From JANSYP01 sp038751255 (lineage in GTDB: Bacteria; Pseudomonadota; Alphaproteobacteria; Rhodobacterales; Rhodobacteraceae), in assembly GCA_038751255.1 (NCBI GenBank), contig JBCDGN010000023.1, forward strand, positions 1 to 44,963: a stretch of 44,963 nt of DNA, given 5' to 3'. The translations under genes and the position numbers were made by a program. The notes beneath the pieces were generated by a model that worked only from the letters and a program-made list of their open reading frames with translations, did no database searches and was not told the origin of the DNA. Positions 32,436 through 42,100 of this stretch are shown piece by piece; the stretch's first letter is position 1, and the number at the start of each line of letters is the position of its first letter.

Positions 32436-34282
32436 GGCAGTTGGGTATGAACGGCGGCAATCGCAGCATCGTTGACGCTGATGCCAGCCTCCGCTTGAAC
32501 CGCGCGCGCGAATTGCGACAACAAATCTTGCGCCATCGCGCTGGCGATTTCACCGTTTAGACGCTCTCGGATTGCGGCGGTGGTGGGATCGCCAAGGTCC
32601 GGTGGGATCACCGAATCCAATCTGACCAGATAGAGCGTATCAGTCCCTTCAACGATCAGGATGTCGCCTTGTTCTGCATCGAAGAGACCTGGGAGCAGGG
32701 TTTCTGGCAAATTCTCAAGAAAATCGTTGCGCGTCACACCCGGCTGGATTGTGGCGGTGAGCCCGAGGCTGGGGAAATCCTCGCCCGATTCCAGCCTGGA
32801 CTTGTAGGCTTCAACTTGGTCACCGAGTGCGGTTTTGATCGCCTCTGCAAGCGCTCCGGCTTCGGCTTCGTCCCGTACCTCCTCGAGCGGCAGAAGCTGA
32901 GGCGGATTCACAGAATCAAGTCGCAGGGCGAAGATTCCACCATCTTCTAAGGTTCCAATCTCGGGGAAATCATCGCTCCCGACTGTGGCGGCCAAGACTT
33001 GGAAATTGCCATATAGCGCAGGGCCCTCGATCATGCCGGGCATCCAATCCAGCTGACCAATCTCCATATCGCTTTCATCGGCCAGTTCTTCTAGTGTGGC
33101 GCCCCCAGCCAGCAAATCGTCAAGCGGGTCAATCTCATCTTCGATCAGGCGACGTGCCTGCTGATTTGCGAGGATCTCGCGCAGTTCCGGCAGCGCGTCC
33201 TCAAAACTGGTTACCTGAGCTGTGAGGATCGCATTCACGCGAAAGAGCGCAGGGCCCAAATCTGTAGGCAAAGGTCCGACCACGCCCAGGTCATCCAGCG
33301 CGAAAACTTCGGGCCCGGCACCGCCCAAGTCCTCTTCGGTGACGGTGTCGAGTTCCACATCCGACAGCGTAAGCCCGCGGTCTTCAACCAAGGTGTCAAA
33401 GCTCGTGTCGCCAGCATCGATCGACGCCTTGGCGGCTTCTGCGTCGGCCTGATCCGCAAAGACCAAGCGGTCAACAATGCGCATTGCAGGGCGGTTATAG
33501 TCAGCGGAACGCTCTTCGTAGAGAACGCGCAGCGCGTCCTCGTCAAGATCAACCTGATCGGCGAGCATATCGGGAGTAAGGATCGCATAGGTGATGCTGC
33601 GGGTTTCCGGCGTGGTAAACTCTGCTGGATTGGCCTCGTAGTATGTTTCAATCGCTGCAGCGTCAGGCGCCGGTGGCGGGCTTTCCAGATCGCTCTCGCC
33701 AAGCACGGCATAGCTGAACCCGCGCTCTTCCCCGACGAAGCTGTAGATGGCGTTCACAAAGGCGGGCTGTGCCGTCAGCCCCGCGGTTACGGCACCTTGC
33801 ATCAACGAACGCGACACGTCGCGGCGGATGCTCTCTTCGAATTGAGACACCGTCAGGCCAGCATTGTCCAAGGCGAATTCGTAGGATTGACGGTCAAAAC
33901 TACCATCGGGCCCGGTGAAATTTGGCAGCGCCAATATCTGTTCGCTGACGGTGGTGTCGCCGACAGATAGCCCCGCAAGCCGCGCGCTTTCGTTCAAGGC
34001 CGCTTGCGTCAGCAAGTTTTGGAGCACTAAGCGATCCAACCCGAGGCTTTGCGCTTCTTGGATGCCCATGGTGTCGCCACGGGCCTGCGAGATTTGCGAT
34101 AACTGGCCTTGCAGTTCGCGGGCGTAATTATTGACGTCAACTTCGCTTTCGCCCACCGCCGCGACAGAGCGGATATTGCCGCCGAACCCAGACACGCCAA
34201 AGCCAGCCAAAGCGACAATTAGCAAGATCAGAATGATCCAAACCAAGACATTGGAGATCGAGTTTTTTGCCTTGGCCGCCAT
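32432..34282 (-). CDS. PpiD-like periplasmic peptidyl-prolyl isomerase/chaperone
   Basis: A 616-residue membrane-anchored periplasmic foldase. A transmembrane helix at residues 13-34 (NVLVWIILILLIVALAGFGV) is followed by the SurA-like N-terminal chaperone domain (ELQGQLSQ... LVLQNLLTQAAL...FEESIRRDVSR), then parvulin-like PPIase regions (EDLGGAGPEVFALDDLG) and long helical parts. PpiD proteins sit at the Sec translocon exit. I chose the ATG at 34282 as the start; an open frame upstream has no signal. It overlaps trpE by ATGA, a typical Rhodobacteraceae pairing. Isomerase activity is uncertain since parvulin domains of this class are often inactive. Confidence 0.88.
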   Translation of the reverse strand: MAAKAKNSISNVLVWIILILLIVALAGFGVSGFGGNIRSVAAVGESEVDVNNYARELQGQLSQISQARGDTMGIQEAQSLGLDRLVLQNLLTQAALNESARLAGLSVGDTTVSEQILALPNFTGPDGSFDRQSYEFALDNAGLTVSQFEESIRRDVSRSLMQGAVTAGLTAQPAFVNAIYSFVGEERGFSYAVLGESDLESPPPAPDAAAIETYYEANPAEFTTPETRSITYAILTPDMLADQVDLDEDALRVLYEERSADYNRPAMRIVDRLVFADQADAEAAKASIDAGDTSFDTLVEDRGLTLSDVELDTVTEEDLGGAGPEVFALDDLGVVGPLPTDLGPALFRVNAILTAQVTSFEDALPELREILANQQARRLIEDEIDPLDDLLAGGATLEELADESDMEIGQLDWMPGMIEGPALYGNFQVLAATVGSDDFPEIGTLEDGGIFALRLDSVNPPQLLPLEEVRDEAEAGALAEAIKTALGDQVEAYKSRLESGEDFPSLGLTATIQPGVTRNDFLENLPETLLPGLFDAEQGDILIVEGTDTLYLVRLDSVIPPDLGDPTTAAIRERLNGEIASAMAQDLLSQFARAVQAEAGISVNDAAIAAVHTQLP

Positions 34283-34311
34283 GATGCCCCCCGCTGAATG
34301 TCCGCGATGGT

Positions 34312-35556
34312 CTAGTGGCTTGCAGAGACCGGGGCAAGTTGCATCTCGAGCGTTTTGAGCCGCGCGCACAAGGCCGTGATACCCTCGGCGTCGATATTGG
34401 CAAAAGCGATGCGCAACTCTCGCGCGGCTTGCGCATCTCCTTCTGGGCGAAACATGGTGCCCGGTAGCAAGAGAATGCCGGCATCGCTCACGAGCTTGGG
34501 CGCGAGACTATCTGAGGACAGCGCAAAAGGATGGCGCAAATAGGCAAAGTAAGCGCCACAGCCCAAAAGCTGCCATCCTGGCAGTTGAGCGATCTGCGTA
34601 GCCATAAGCCGACCGCGGTGCAGAATCTCCTGCCGCTCATTGGCCAACCACCCTGACAGATGACGCAGGCCCCAGAGCGCCCCAATCTGCCCAACTTGAC
34701 TTGCACAGATCGTGACGGTGTCGAGGAACTTCTCAATCTCTCGCAACACCGATGAACCTGCGATTAGCGCGCCCACCCGGTGCCCGGTCAATCTGTGGGC
34801 CTTTGAAAAGGAATAGAGCTGGATCAGCGTTTGGTCCCAGAGCGGATCGTCGAACAACCGATGAGGCGGTCCATCCGCAGCGAGAAAGTCGCGATATGTC
34901 TCATCCAGGATCAGCGCGATTCCGTGGCGTTGACAGAGGTCAAAAAACCCCCGGATCAGTGTAGGGGAATAGGCCACACCGCCGGGATTGTTCGGGCTGA
35001 CCAGCACGATGGCGCGGGTGCGCGGCCCGATAAGCCGCGCCGCAGCTTCTGGTTCGGGCAGAAGGCCTGGACCGGGTTCCAGGGTCTGTATCCCGATCCC
35101 TTGCATCTGGCACCACATGGCGTGGTTGAAATACCAAGGCAGCGGGATGATCACGTCATCTCCGGGTGCGGCGACGGTCATCAATGCGGCGCAGAAAGCC
35201 TGGTTGCAGCCCGCGGTGATCGCCACATGCTGTGGGCCGGGGCCAGTGTCTGCGTCGGTCCGATAGATCTCTTGCTCGCGATCCGACAAGGCCTGACGCA
35301 GCGCGGGCAGCCCAAGCACGGGCCCATAAAGATGCGATGCCGGGTTCTGCAAAAGCGCTTCGGCCATGGCCATGCGCAAGCCCTCCGGCGGGGCAGCTGC
35401 AGGCGCAGCTTGGCTGACATTGATGAGTTCTGGTTTTGCACCTGCGGGGCGTGCCTCAAGCCAGCGCCGCGCTTCCATAACTGGCGGGGGTGTCGTGCCG
35501 CTGAGCGCCGGGGCGATCCGTAGTGGGTGACTAGCGCCCGCGATAGGGTTCGACAT
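34312..35556 (-). CDS. Class I/II aminotransferase (pyridoxal phosphate)
   Basis: A 414-residue fold-type I aminotransferase of unknown amino-acid specificity. PLP and substrate motifs are LINVSQAAPAAAPPE, SHLYGPVLGLPALRQAL, ITAGCNQAFCAALMTVAAPGD, VLVSPNNPGGVAYS, LILDETYRDF, and the lysine in LYSFSKAHRLTGHRVGALI. The arginine that holds the substrate carboxylate is likely in ARELRIAFANI. The first 26 bases overlap the end of gpt. I chose the ATG at 35556 since the upstream part reads as the antisense of gpt. It may act in aspartate, aromatic or histidinol-type chemistry; position beside trpE does not decide this. Confidence 0.85.
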   Translation of the reverse strand: MSNPIAGASHPLRIAPALSGTTPPPVMEARRWLEARPAGAKPELINVSQAAPAAAPPEGLRMAMAEALLQNPASHLYGPVLGLPALRQALSDREQEIYRTDADTGPGPQHVAITAGCNQAFCAALMTVAAPGDDVIIPLPWYFNHAMWCQMQGIGIQTLEPGPGLLPEPEAAARLIGPRTRAIVLVSPNNPGGVAYSPTLIRGFFDLCQRHGIALILDETYRDFLAADGPPHRLFDDPLWDQTLIQLYSFSKAHRLTGHRVGALIAGSSVLREIEKFLDTVTICASQVGQIGALWGLRHLSGWLANERQEILHRGRLMATQIAQLPGWQLLGCGAYFAYLRHPFALSSDSLAPKLVSDAGILLLPGTMFRPEGDAQAARELRIAFANIDAEGITALCARLKTLEMQLAPVSASH

Positions 35557-36031
35557 ATTGCAGTGCCATGTCCCAGGGGAAGAAAATCCAAGTGTCTTGG
35601 CTGACTTCCGTAATGTAGCTGTCAACCTGCTCGCGGCCTTGGGGTTTTGCATAGACCGTCGCGAAATGCGCCTTGGGGTAACGCGACCGGACCAGCGCGA
35701 GCGTCTTTCCACTATCGACCAAATCATCAATGATCAGGATGCCGGAACCATCGCGCATCAACTCCGCATCGGGCGATTTCAGCACCTCTGCATCGCTGTG
35801 TTCCTGATAGTCATAGGATTTGACCGAAATCGTATCTACCACGCGTACATCTAACTCGCGCGCCACGATCATCGCTGGCGCCATCCCGCCGCGCGTGATC
35901 GCAACAATCCCGCGCCATAAGCCATTTTCAGGGCCTTGCCCATCGAGCCGCCAAGCCAATGCGCGCGCATCGCGATGAATTTGATCCCAGCTGACATGGA
36001 AGCCCTTTTCATGGGGCAGCCGGTCACTCAT
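35531..36031 (-). CDS. gpt: Xanthine-guanine phosphoribosyltransferase
   Basis: A 166-residue purine salvage enzyme that turns xanthine or guanine plus PRPP into XMP or GMP. The PRPP-binding loop is ILIIDDLVDSGKTL near residues 99-112, and the N-terminal GIVAITRGGMAPAMIVAREL is typical of Gpt. Length fits the family. It follows fabI by 28 bases on the same strand, and its 3' end overlaps the aminotransferase gene by 26 bases, so all three probably share one transcript. Confidence 0.93.
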   Translation of the reverse strand: MSDRLPHEKGFHVSWDQIHRDARALAWRLDGQGPENGLWRGIVAITRGGMAPAMIVARELDVRVVDTISVKSYDYQEHSDAEVLKSPDAELMRDGSGILIIDDLVDSGKTLALVRSRYPKAHFATVYAKPQGREQVDSYITEVSQDTWIFFPWDMALQYVEPYRGR

Positions 36032-36059
36032 GGTCGCTGTCCTTTCTGGCCACGGGATT

Positions 36060-36866
36060 TCACGCCTTTGCGATGTCGGGGGCGTCGGGATTTTTCATGC
36101 CAACGATGTGGTAACCTGCATCGACATGAAGCACCTCTCCAGTGACACCAGAGCCAAGATCCGACAAAAGGTAAAGCGCGGAGCGCCCCACTTCGTCCTG
36201 GTCGACATTGCGGCGCATCGGCGAGTTGAGTTCGTTCCATTTCAAAATGTAGCGGAAGTCCCCGATCCCCGAAGCCGCCAGAGTCTTGATCGTCCCCGCG
36301 GAGATCGCATTTACCCGGATCTGCTTTTCCCCCAGATCTGCAGCCAGATAGCGGACAGATGCCTCTAACGCGGCCTTCGCTACACCCATGACGTTATAAT
36401 GGGGCATCACCTTTTCCGCGCCATAATAGGTCAGTGTCAGGCAGGCCCCACCATCGGTCATCAACGGCTCTGCCCGCCTGCAAATCTCGGTGAAGGAGAA
36501 GACCGAAATATCCATTGTCATCCGGAAGTTCTCAGGGGTCGTGTCGACATAGCGCCCGCGCAATTCGTTTTTGTCGGAAAACCCGATGGCGTGGACAACA
36601 AAGTCGAGCCGATCCCACGCGGCAGCGATATCGGCAAACATCTGGTCCATAGAGGCAGCGTCTGACACGTCGCACTGCAAAATCAGGTCACTGCCAAGCT
36701 GCTCCGCCAAAGGACGCACGCGCTTTTCCAAGGGACCACCTTGATGGGCGAGGGCAAGCTCGGCGCCTTGTGCAGCACAGGCCTTCGCGATGCCCCAAGC
36801 GATTGACTTGTCATTGGCCAAACCCATGATCAAGCCACGCTTGCCTTGCATAAGTCCCGTTGACAT
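36060..36866 (-). CDS. fabI: Enoyl-[acyl-carrier-protein] reductase (NADH)
   Basis: A 268-residue short-chain dehydrogenase-type enzyme that performs the last reduction of fatty-acid elongation. The nucleotide motif is GLIMGLANDKSIAWGIAKA (about 12-30), the catalytic pair is the tyrosine and lysine of HYNVMGVAKAALEASVRYLA, and the usual SAGTIKTLAASGI loop follows. FabI is the target of triclosan. I placed the start at ATG 36866; one at 36851 (MQGKRG) is also possible. It is divergent from pdxH with 133 bases between the start codons. Confidence 0.95.
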   Translation of the reverse strand: MSTGLMQGKRGLIMGLANDKSIAWGIAKACAAQGAELALAHQGGPLEKRVRPLAEQLGSDLILQCDVSDAASMDQMFADIAAAWDRLDFVVHAIGFSDKNELRGRYVDTTPENFRMTMDISVFSFTEICRRAEPLMTDGGACLTLTYYGAEKVMPHYNVMGVAKAALEASVRYLAADLGEKQIRVNAISAGTIKTLAASGIGDFRYILKWNELNSPMRRNVDQDEVGRSALYLLSDLGSGVTGEVLHVDAGYHIVGMKNPDAPDIAKA

Positions 36867-36999
36867 CAGCGCTACCCCACACACATTCCGGTCGTTGCGG
36901 TTTAGGCGATCACTTGCGCTGCATCAAGGCGGGCCGATTTGCAGACACCTTAGGCGTGGCGGATCGGTTATTGGTAGGCCCCGAACAGGAGACGATAGA

Positions 37000-37602
37000 G
37001 TGGAACGTGGTGAATTATTTTCTCAGGACAATCCTTTTTCCGTTTTGGAAGAGTGGATGGCGGCGGCAGCAAAAACCGAGATCAATGATCCCAATGCGAT
37101 GGCATTGGCGACGGTTGATAATGACGGGCTGCCAAATGTTCGGATCGTGCTTTTGAAGCAATTGGACGACGATGGCATCGTCTTTTTTACAAACTACAAT
37201 AGCGCAAAAGGACGGGAATTAGACACAAATAGAAAAGCCGCATTTGTCATTCATTGGAAATCGCTTGGCCGTCAGGTGCGCGGTCGCGGCCGTGTTGAGC
37301 GGGTCACGGATGAGGTGTCTGACGCCTATTATCAAACGCGCGCCTTAGATAGCAGGCTCGGCGCTTGGGCGTCGGACCAAACCCAACCGCTCGAAGACCG
37401 TGCCACATTGATGGAAAAAGTCGAGGCTGCCCGCCAGCGTTTCGGGGACAGTCCACCGCGCCCACCGCATTGGGGCGGCTTCCGGCTGACACCAAATGAG
37501 ATGGAGTTTTGGGCCGATGGCGCTTTTCGGCTGCATGACCGTTTCCGTTGGTCTCGTGCAAGTGCAGAAAAAGATTGGCAGATTAAACGACTTTATCCAT
37601 AA
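37000..37602 (+). CDS. pdxH: Pyridoxamine 5'-phosphate oxidase
   Basis: A 200-residue FMN enzyme that makes pyridoxal 5'-phosphate from the pyridoxamine or pyridoxine phosphate. The typical core is DPNAMALATVDNDGLPNVRIVLLK, FTNYNSAKGRELD, AAFVIHWKSLGRQVRGRGR and the C-terminal HDRFRWSR...WQIKRLYP. A GTG start at 37000 has AGGAG eight bases upstream (36987-36991) and gives the family's usual N-terminus; no in-frame ATG lies in a suitable place before the conserved part. A GTG start may lower its expression. Confidence 0.95.
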   Translation: MERGELFSQDNPFSVLEEWMAAAAKTEINDPNAMALATVDNDGLPNVRIVLLKQLDDDGIVFFTNYNSAKGRELDTNRKAAFVIHWKSLGRQVRGRGRVERVTDEVSDAYYQTRALDSRLGAWASDQTQPLEDRATLMEKVEAARQRFGDSPPRPPHWGGFRLTPNEMEFWADGAFRLHDRFRWSRASAEKDWQIKRLYP

Positions 37603-37705
37603 TTAGGAGATCATCAATTCTAAGGGCGATACTCGTTTTTTCACCTTGCAAGCACAGGCTTTGCCATTTTAGTGTTACAAACAGGGAGAGGTAGGAGGAT
37701 GCCCA

Positions 37706-38257
37706 TTGAACATGTACGTGGACCGAATGACCACAGACGATGAAGGGCAGCTCGTCCATGGCCATGTGAAATGGTTTGATCCGACAAAGGGATTTGGCTT
37801 TGTCGTCGCCGATAGTGGTGGGACAGACATATTGCTTCATGCAAATGTTTTGCGAAATTTTGGTCAAAGTTCTGTTGCTGATGGTGCAATTGTTGAAGTC
37901 GCGGTTTTGGATACACCCCGTGGCCGCCAAGCGATAGAGGTGCTGCGCATCGAACCCCCTGAAGTGGAGGAAGATGAGGAAGAGCCGCGCTTTACCCAGA
38001 GCTTCGGAGAGATGGAAGAAGCTGGTCCGCTCGAACCAGCCCGCGTGAAATGGTTCGACAAATCAAAGGGTTTTGGCTTTGCGAATGCATTTGGCCGGGC
38101 CGACGACATCTTCGTTCATATCGAAGTGCTGCGCCGGTCAGGGCTTTCTGACCTGCAACCGGGAGAAGCAATTTGCGTGCGTGTTGTCGAAGGCCGTCGA
38201 GGGTTGATGGCGGCGATGGTGACCTCTTGGGATTTCGCCCTGCGCACCGACGAATAG
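37706..38257 (+). CDS. Two-domain cold-shock protein
   Basis: A 183-residue protein of two cold-shock OB folds joined by an acidic linker (EVEEDEEEP, near residues 85-93). Domain 1 has VKWFDPTKGFGFV and ILLHANVL; domain 2 has VKWFDKSKGFGFA and IFVHIEVL. Both keep RNP1 (KGFGF) and a modified RNP2. A perfect AGGAGG (37693-37698) lies seven bases before a TTG at 37706, so I favour this TTG start; the ATGs at 37712 or 37727 have longer spacing. Such double-fold proteins are typical of Rhodobacterales and rhizobia. The next gene overlaps its 3' end. Confidence 0.9.
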   Translation: MNMYVDRMTTDDEGQLVHGHVKWFDPTKGFGFVVADSGGTDILLHANVLRNFGQSSVADGAIVEVAVLDTPRGRQAIEVLRIEPPEVEEDEEEPRFTQSFGEMEEAGPLEPARVKWFDKSKGFGFANAFGRADDIFVHIEVLRRSGLSDLQPGEAICVRVVEGRRGLMAAMVTSWDFALRTDE

Positions 38258-38724
38258 CTTCTGCGTCGCTGATCCTGTTCCTGATCGGGGCTGTTTTTGC
38301 AACGCCCGCTCTCGCAGATTGTGTTGAAAATGAAGTAAAACTGCGCGGGTCTTGGGGTGTGACCAAGTTCACCGTTGAGGTTGCCGATACTGACGCCGAG
38401 CGCGCTCAAGGACTGATGCATCGCGAACACATGCCCAAATCGGCTGGCATGCTGTTTATTTTCGAACGCCCGCAACGTGCCGCTTTTTGGATGCGTAACA
38501 CCCCCTTGCCGTTGGATCTTATCTTTATCGACAAGACCGGGGTCATCACGAATATCCATGAGAATGCGATTCCCTTCGATGAAACGACGATTCCCAGTCG
38601 TGGTCGAGTGTTGGCGGTGCTTGAGGTTAATGCCGGCACCTCTGAGACCTTCGGGTTTGCCGTCGGTGACCAGATGCAACATCCTGCCTTTGATCCAGAT
38701 GCCGCAGCGTGGCCCTGTCCTTAA
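38227..38724 (+). CDS. DUF192 exported protein
   Basis: A 165-residue protein of the DUF192 family, function unknown. A signal peptide ends TPALA, with cleavage before DCVEN. The family blocks are FTVEVADTDAERAQGLMHRE, SAGMLFIFERPQRAAFWMRN, LPLDLIFIDKTG and EVNAGTSETFGF. No ATG lies in a suitable place; a TTG at 38227 is the first usable start and overlaps the cold-shock gene by 31 bases. The start is uncertain. The cold-shock and DUF192 pair is common in relatives. Confidence 0.82.
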   Translation: MGFRPAHRRIASASLILFLIGAVFATPALADCVENEVKLRGSWGVTKFTVEVADTDAERAQGLMHREHMPKSAGMLFIFERPQRAAFWMRNTPLPLDLIFIDKTGVITNIHENAIPFDETTIPSRGRVLAVLEVNAGTSETFGFAVGDQMQHPAFDPDAAAWPCP

Positions 38725-38771
38725 GATTGGACTTTTCAATTGCGCGCAGGACCGGTAGGGACGGCCAAGGT

Positions 38772-38848
38772 CGGGGCGTGGCGCAGTCTGGTAGCGCACC
38801 TGTTTTGGGTACAGGGGGTCGTGAGTTCGAATCTCGCCGCCCCGACCA
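38772..38848 (+). tRNA. tRNA-Pro(UGG)
   Basis: A complete cloverleaf of 77 bases with an encoded CCA end (38846-38848). The acceptor stem is CGGGGCG / CGCCCCG with A as the discriminator; the anticodon loop TTTGGGT gives anticodon TGG between CCTGT and ACAGG; the T loop is GTTCGAATC. The C1-G72 pair and A73 are as usual for proline tRNA. Confidence 0.97.
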
Positions 38849-39173
38849 ATTCCTCAACATCCCCACCCAATCGCCTAAAAGGTTAAAATCGCTAGAAATA
38901 CCGGTGTGCCGTTAAGGCCTCGGTAACGCTTTGAGTCGCATGGGCTTGCAGAAGTGTGTTCAATCAAACGTCAAGCCCAGCTTTTCGCATATTTTGAGAA
39001 ATTTTTCGTTGACGCCACCATATCTGGTGCGCTTACTAGGTCGGGCAGGGCGGCAAACCCCAAGATATAGTGCGCCCCACAATATACCGCAGGACGATAT
39101 CGGCCCCCCGCTTTAGCAGCGGACCCTATCGTTGTGCGCAATGAAACGACCAAAAAAAGTCTGAGGCAGAGAC
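38849..39173. other. Control region upstream of nrdJ
   Basis: No gene is seen in these 325 bases. They hold a possible sigma-70 promoter, TTGACG (39009-39014) with TTACTA 18 bases further (39033-39038), and three NrdR-box-like palindromes that overlap or follow it (39015-39030, 39058-39073, 39077-39092). The first 150 bases are the end of the tRNA transcript. I saw no obvious cobalamin riboswitch, although the enzyme needs B12. Confidence 0.5.
39015..39092 (+). promoter_or_regulatory. Three NrdR-box-like sites
   Basis: Sequences resembling the NrdR operator (C-x-A-x-A-T-x-T-x-G core, AT-rich centre) stand at 39015-39030 (CACCATATCTGGTG within), 39058-39073 (CAAGATATAGTG within) and 39077-39092 (CACAATATACCG, imperfect right half). 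The first two are 43 bases apart, about four helical turns. NrdR represses ribonucleotide reductase genes in many bacteria. Confidence 0.45.
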
Positions 39174-42100
39174 ATGAAGATTGCGCGGAGATTTACGACC
39201 GAAACCGGCGGCGCCTATGACACGCTGAGCTTTACTCAGACGACATCGGAGATTCGGAATCCGGATGGATCGCTGGTGTTCCAACTTGAAGGCATCGAAG
39301 TGCCCGACGCGTGGAGCCAAGTGGCCAGCGATGTGCTGGCACAAAAGTACTTCCGCAAAGCAGGCGTTGCCGCGCATCTAAAGAAGGTGCGCGAAAAGGG
39401 CGTGCCAGAGTTTCTTTGGCGGTCTGTGCCGGACCAGTCCGCGTTGGCCAAGTTGCCAGAAGACGCGCGCTACGGTGGCGAAACAAAAGCCACTCAAGTG
39501 TTTGATCGTCTTGCCGGTGCTTGGGCCTATTGGGGGTGGAAAGGCGGCTATTTCTCGTCGGAAGAGGACGCACGAGCCTATTACGATGAGATGCGCCACA
39601 TGCTGGCCACGCAACGCGCTGCGCCAAACAGTCCGCAATGGTTTAACACCGGGCTGCATTGGGCTTATGGAATCGATGGCCCGAGCCAGGGGCATTTCTA
39701 TGTCGATTACCGCAGCGGGAAGCTCACCAAGTCGGACTCGGCCTATGAGCATCCCCAGCCCCACGCCTGTTTCATCCAATCTGTGGCCGATGACCTGGTG
39801 AATGATGGCGGGATCATGGATCTTTGGGTCCGTGAGGCGCGACTTTTCAAGTATGGCTCAGGGACTGGGACCAATTTCTCGAGCTTGCGTGGTGAGGGCG
39901 AGGCGCTGTCAGGCGGTGGGAAATCCTCTGGCCTTATGGGGTTCCTCAAAATTGGCGACCGGGCAGCCGGGGCAATCAAATCAGGCGGAACCACACGCCG
40001 CGCCGCCAAAATGGTGATCTGCGATGCCGATCATCCTGATATCGAAGACTTCATCAATTGGAAGGTCGTCGAAGAGCAGAAGGTGGCGAGCTTGGTTGCG
40101 GGCTCCAAAACCCATCAGGAAAAGCTCAACGGCATTTTCATGGCGATCCGCGACTGGGATGGCGCGGCCGAGGCCGCCTATGATCCAGCGGTGAACGTCG
40201 GCCTGAAATCGGCTGTGCGCAGCGCCAAGAAAGCCGCGATCCCAGAGACTTACATCAAGCGCGTGCTGGACTATGCCCGGCAAGGCTATGAGAGCATCGA
40301 GTTCCCGACCTATGACACCGATTGGGATAGCGAAGCCTATGCCAGCGTGTCGGGGCAGAACTCTAACAACTCGGTGCGGGTGAAGGATGCGTTTCTCAAA
40401 GCGGTGCGTGATGATGCCGATTGGGAGTTGATCCGTCGGACCGATGGCAAAGTGTCAAAGACGATCAAAGCGCGCGATTTGTGGGAGCAGGTGGGCCACG
40501 CCGCCTGGGCCTGTGCCGATCCCGGCATACAGTTCCACGACACAGTTAATGGCTGGCACACCTGTAAGGAGGATGGCGAAATCCGCGGGTCGAACCCGTG
40601 TTCGGAATACATGTTCCTTGATGACACCGCCTGCAACTTGGCCTCAATGAACCTGCTCACCTTCTATCAGGACGGGCAATTCCAAGCCGATGACTATGTG
40701 CATGCCACGCGTCTTTGGACTGTGACACTGGAGATCAGTGTGCTGATGGCGCAATTCCCCAGCCGGGAGATCGCGCAGCAATCCTACGAATTTCGCACGC
40801 TGGGTCTGGGCTATGCCAATATCGGCGGGCTCTTGATGAATATGGGACTGAGCTACGATTCTGATGCGGGCCGGGCGCTCTGCGGCGCGTTAACCGCGGT
40901 GATGACCGGCACCGCCTATGCGACCTCTGCAGAAATGGCAGGAGAGCTTGGTGCGTTCCCGGGTTACGCCAAAAACGCTGAACACATGTTGCGAGTGATC
41001 CGCAACCACCGCCGCGCGGCTTATGGCGAAGGTGCCGGCTATGAGGCTCTAAACGTCAATCCAGTGCCATTCGATGCTGCGGGCTGTCCCGACGCGCGCC
41101 TGACCGAGTTGGCCCGCGAGGCCTGGGATCAGGCGCTGGAACTGGGCCAGCGTCACGGCTATCGCAACGCGCAGGCCACAGTGATTGCCCCAACCGGAAC
41201 GATCGGGCTGGTGATGGATTGTGACACCACGGGCATCGAGCCTGATTTCGCTCTGGTCAAATTCAAAAAGTTGGCTGGCGGCGGCTATTTCAAGATCATC
41301 AATCGCTCGGTGCCCGCGGCGCTTGCAAAACTCGGTTATGGCAGTGCTGAGATCGAAGAGATCGTCGCTTACGCCGTGGGCCATGGCACGCTTGGCAATG
41401 CGGCGGGTGTCAATCACACCGCGCTGATAGGCCATGGCTTCGGTCCCGATGAGATCGCCAAGATTGAAGCCGCGCTTCCCACCGCCTTCAACCTGCGCTT
41501 TGTCTTCAACCAATGGACCCTGGGCGAGTCGTTCTGCACCGATGTCCTTGGCATCCCGTTGGCGAAATTAAACGATCCCAATTTCGACATGCTGGCGCAT
41601 TTGGGCTTCACGCGCGAGCAAATCGAGGCCGCAAATGACCATGTCTGCGGGACCATGACTCTGGAAGGAGCCCCGCATCTCAACCCCAAAGACTACCCTG
41701 TCTTCGATTGTGCCAATCCCTGCGGCAAGAAAGGAAAGCGCTTCCTCAGCGTCGAAAGCCACATCCACATGATGGCCGCGGCGCAGAGCTTTATCTCTGG
41801 CGCGATTTCCAAGACCATCAACATGCCCAATGACGCCACGATCGAGGACTGCCAGGCGGCCTATGAGCTCAGCTGGTCTTTGGGCGTCAAGGCCAATGCG
41901 CTTTACCGGGATGGTTCAAAGCTGAGCCAGCCGCTGGCTGCGTCGCTCGTAGAAGACGACGACGAGGCCGCAGAGATCCTAGAGACCGGCACGCCGCAGG
42001 AAAAAGCCACCATTCTGGCCGAGAAGGTCATCGAAAAAGTGGTGATCAAAGAAGTGCGGGCCCTGCGGGAGAAGCTGCCGGAGCGGCGCAAGGGCTACAC

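Noticed and set aside
38849..39173. Cobalamin riboswitch upstream of the B12-dependent nrdJ
   Set aside because: No B12-box-like conserved stretch could be read; the region is also too short after the presumed transcription start near 39046.
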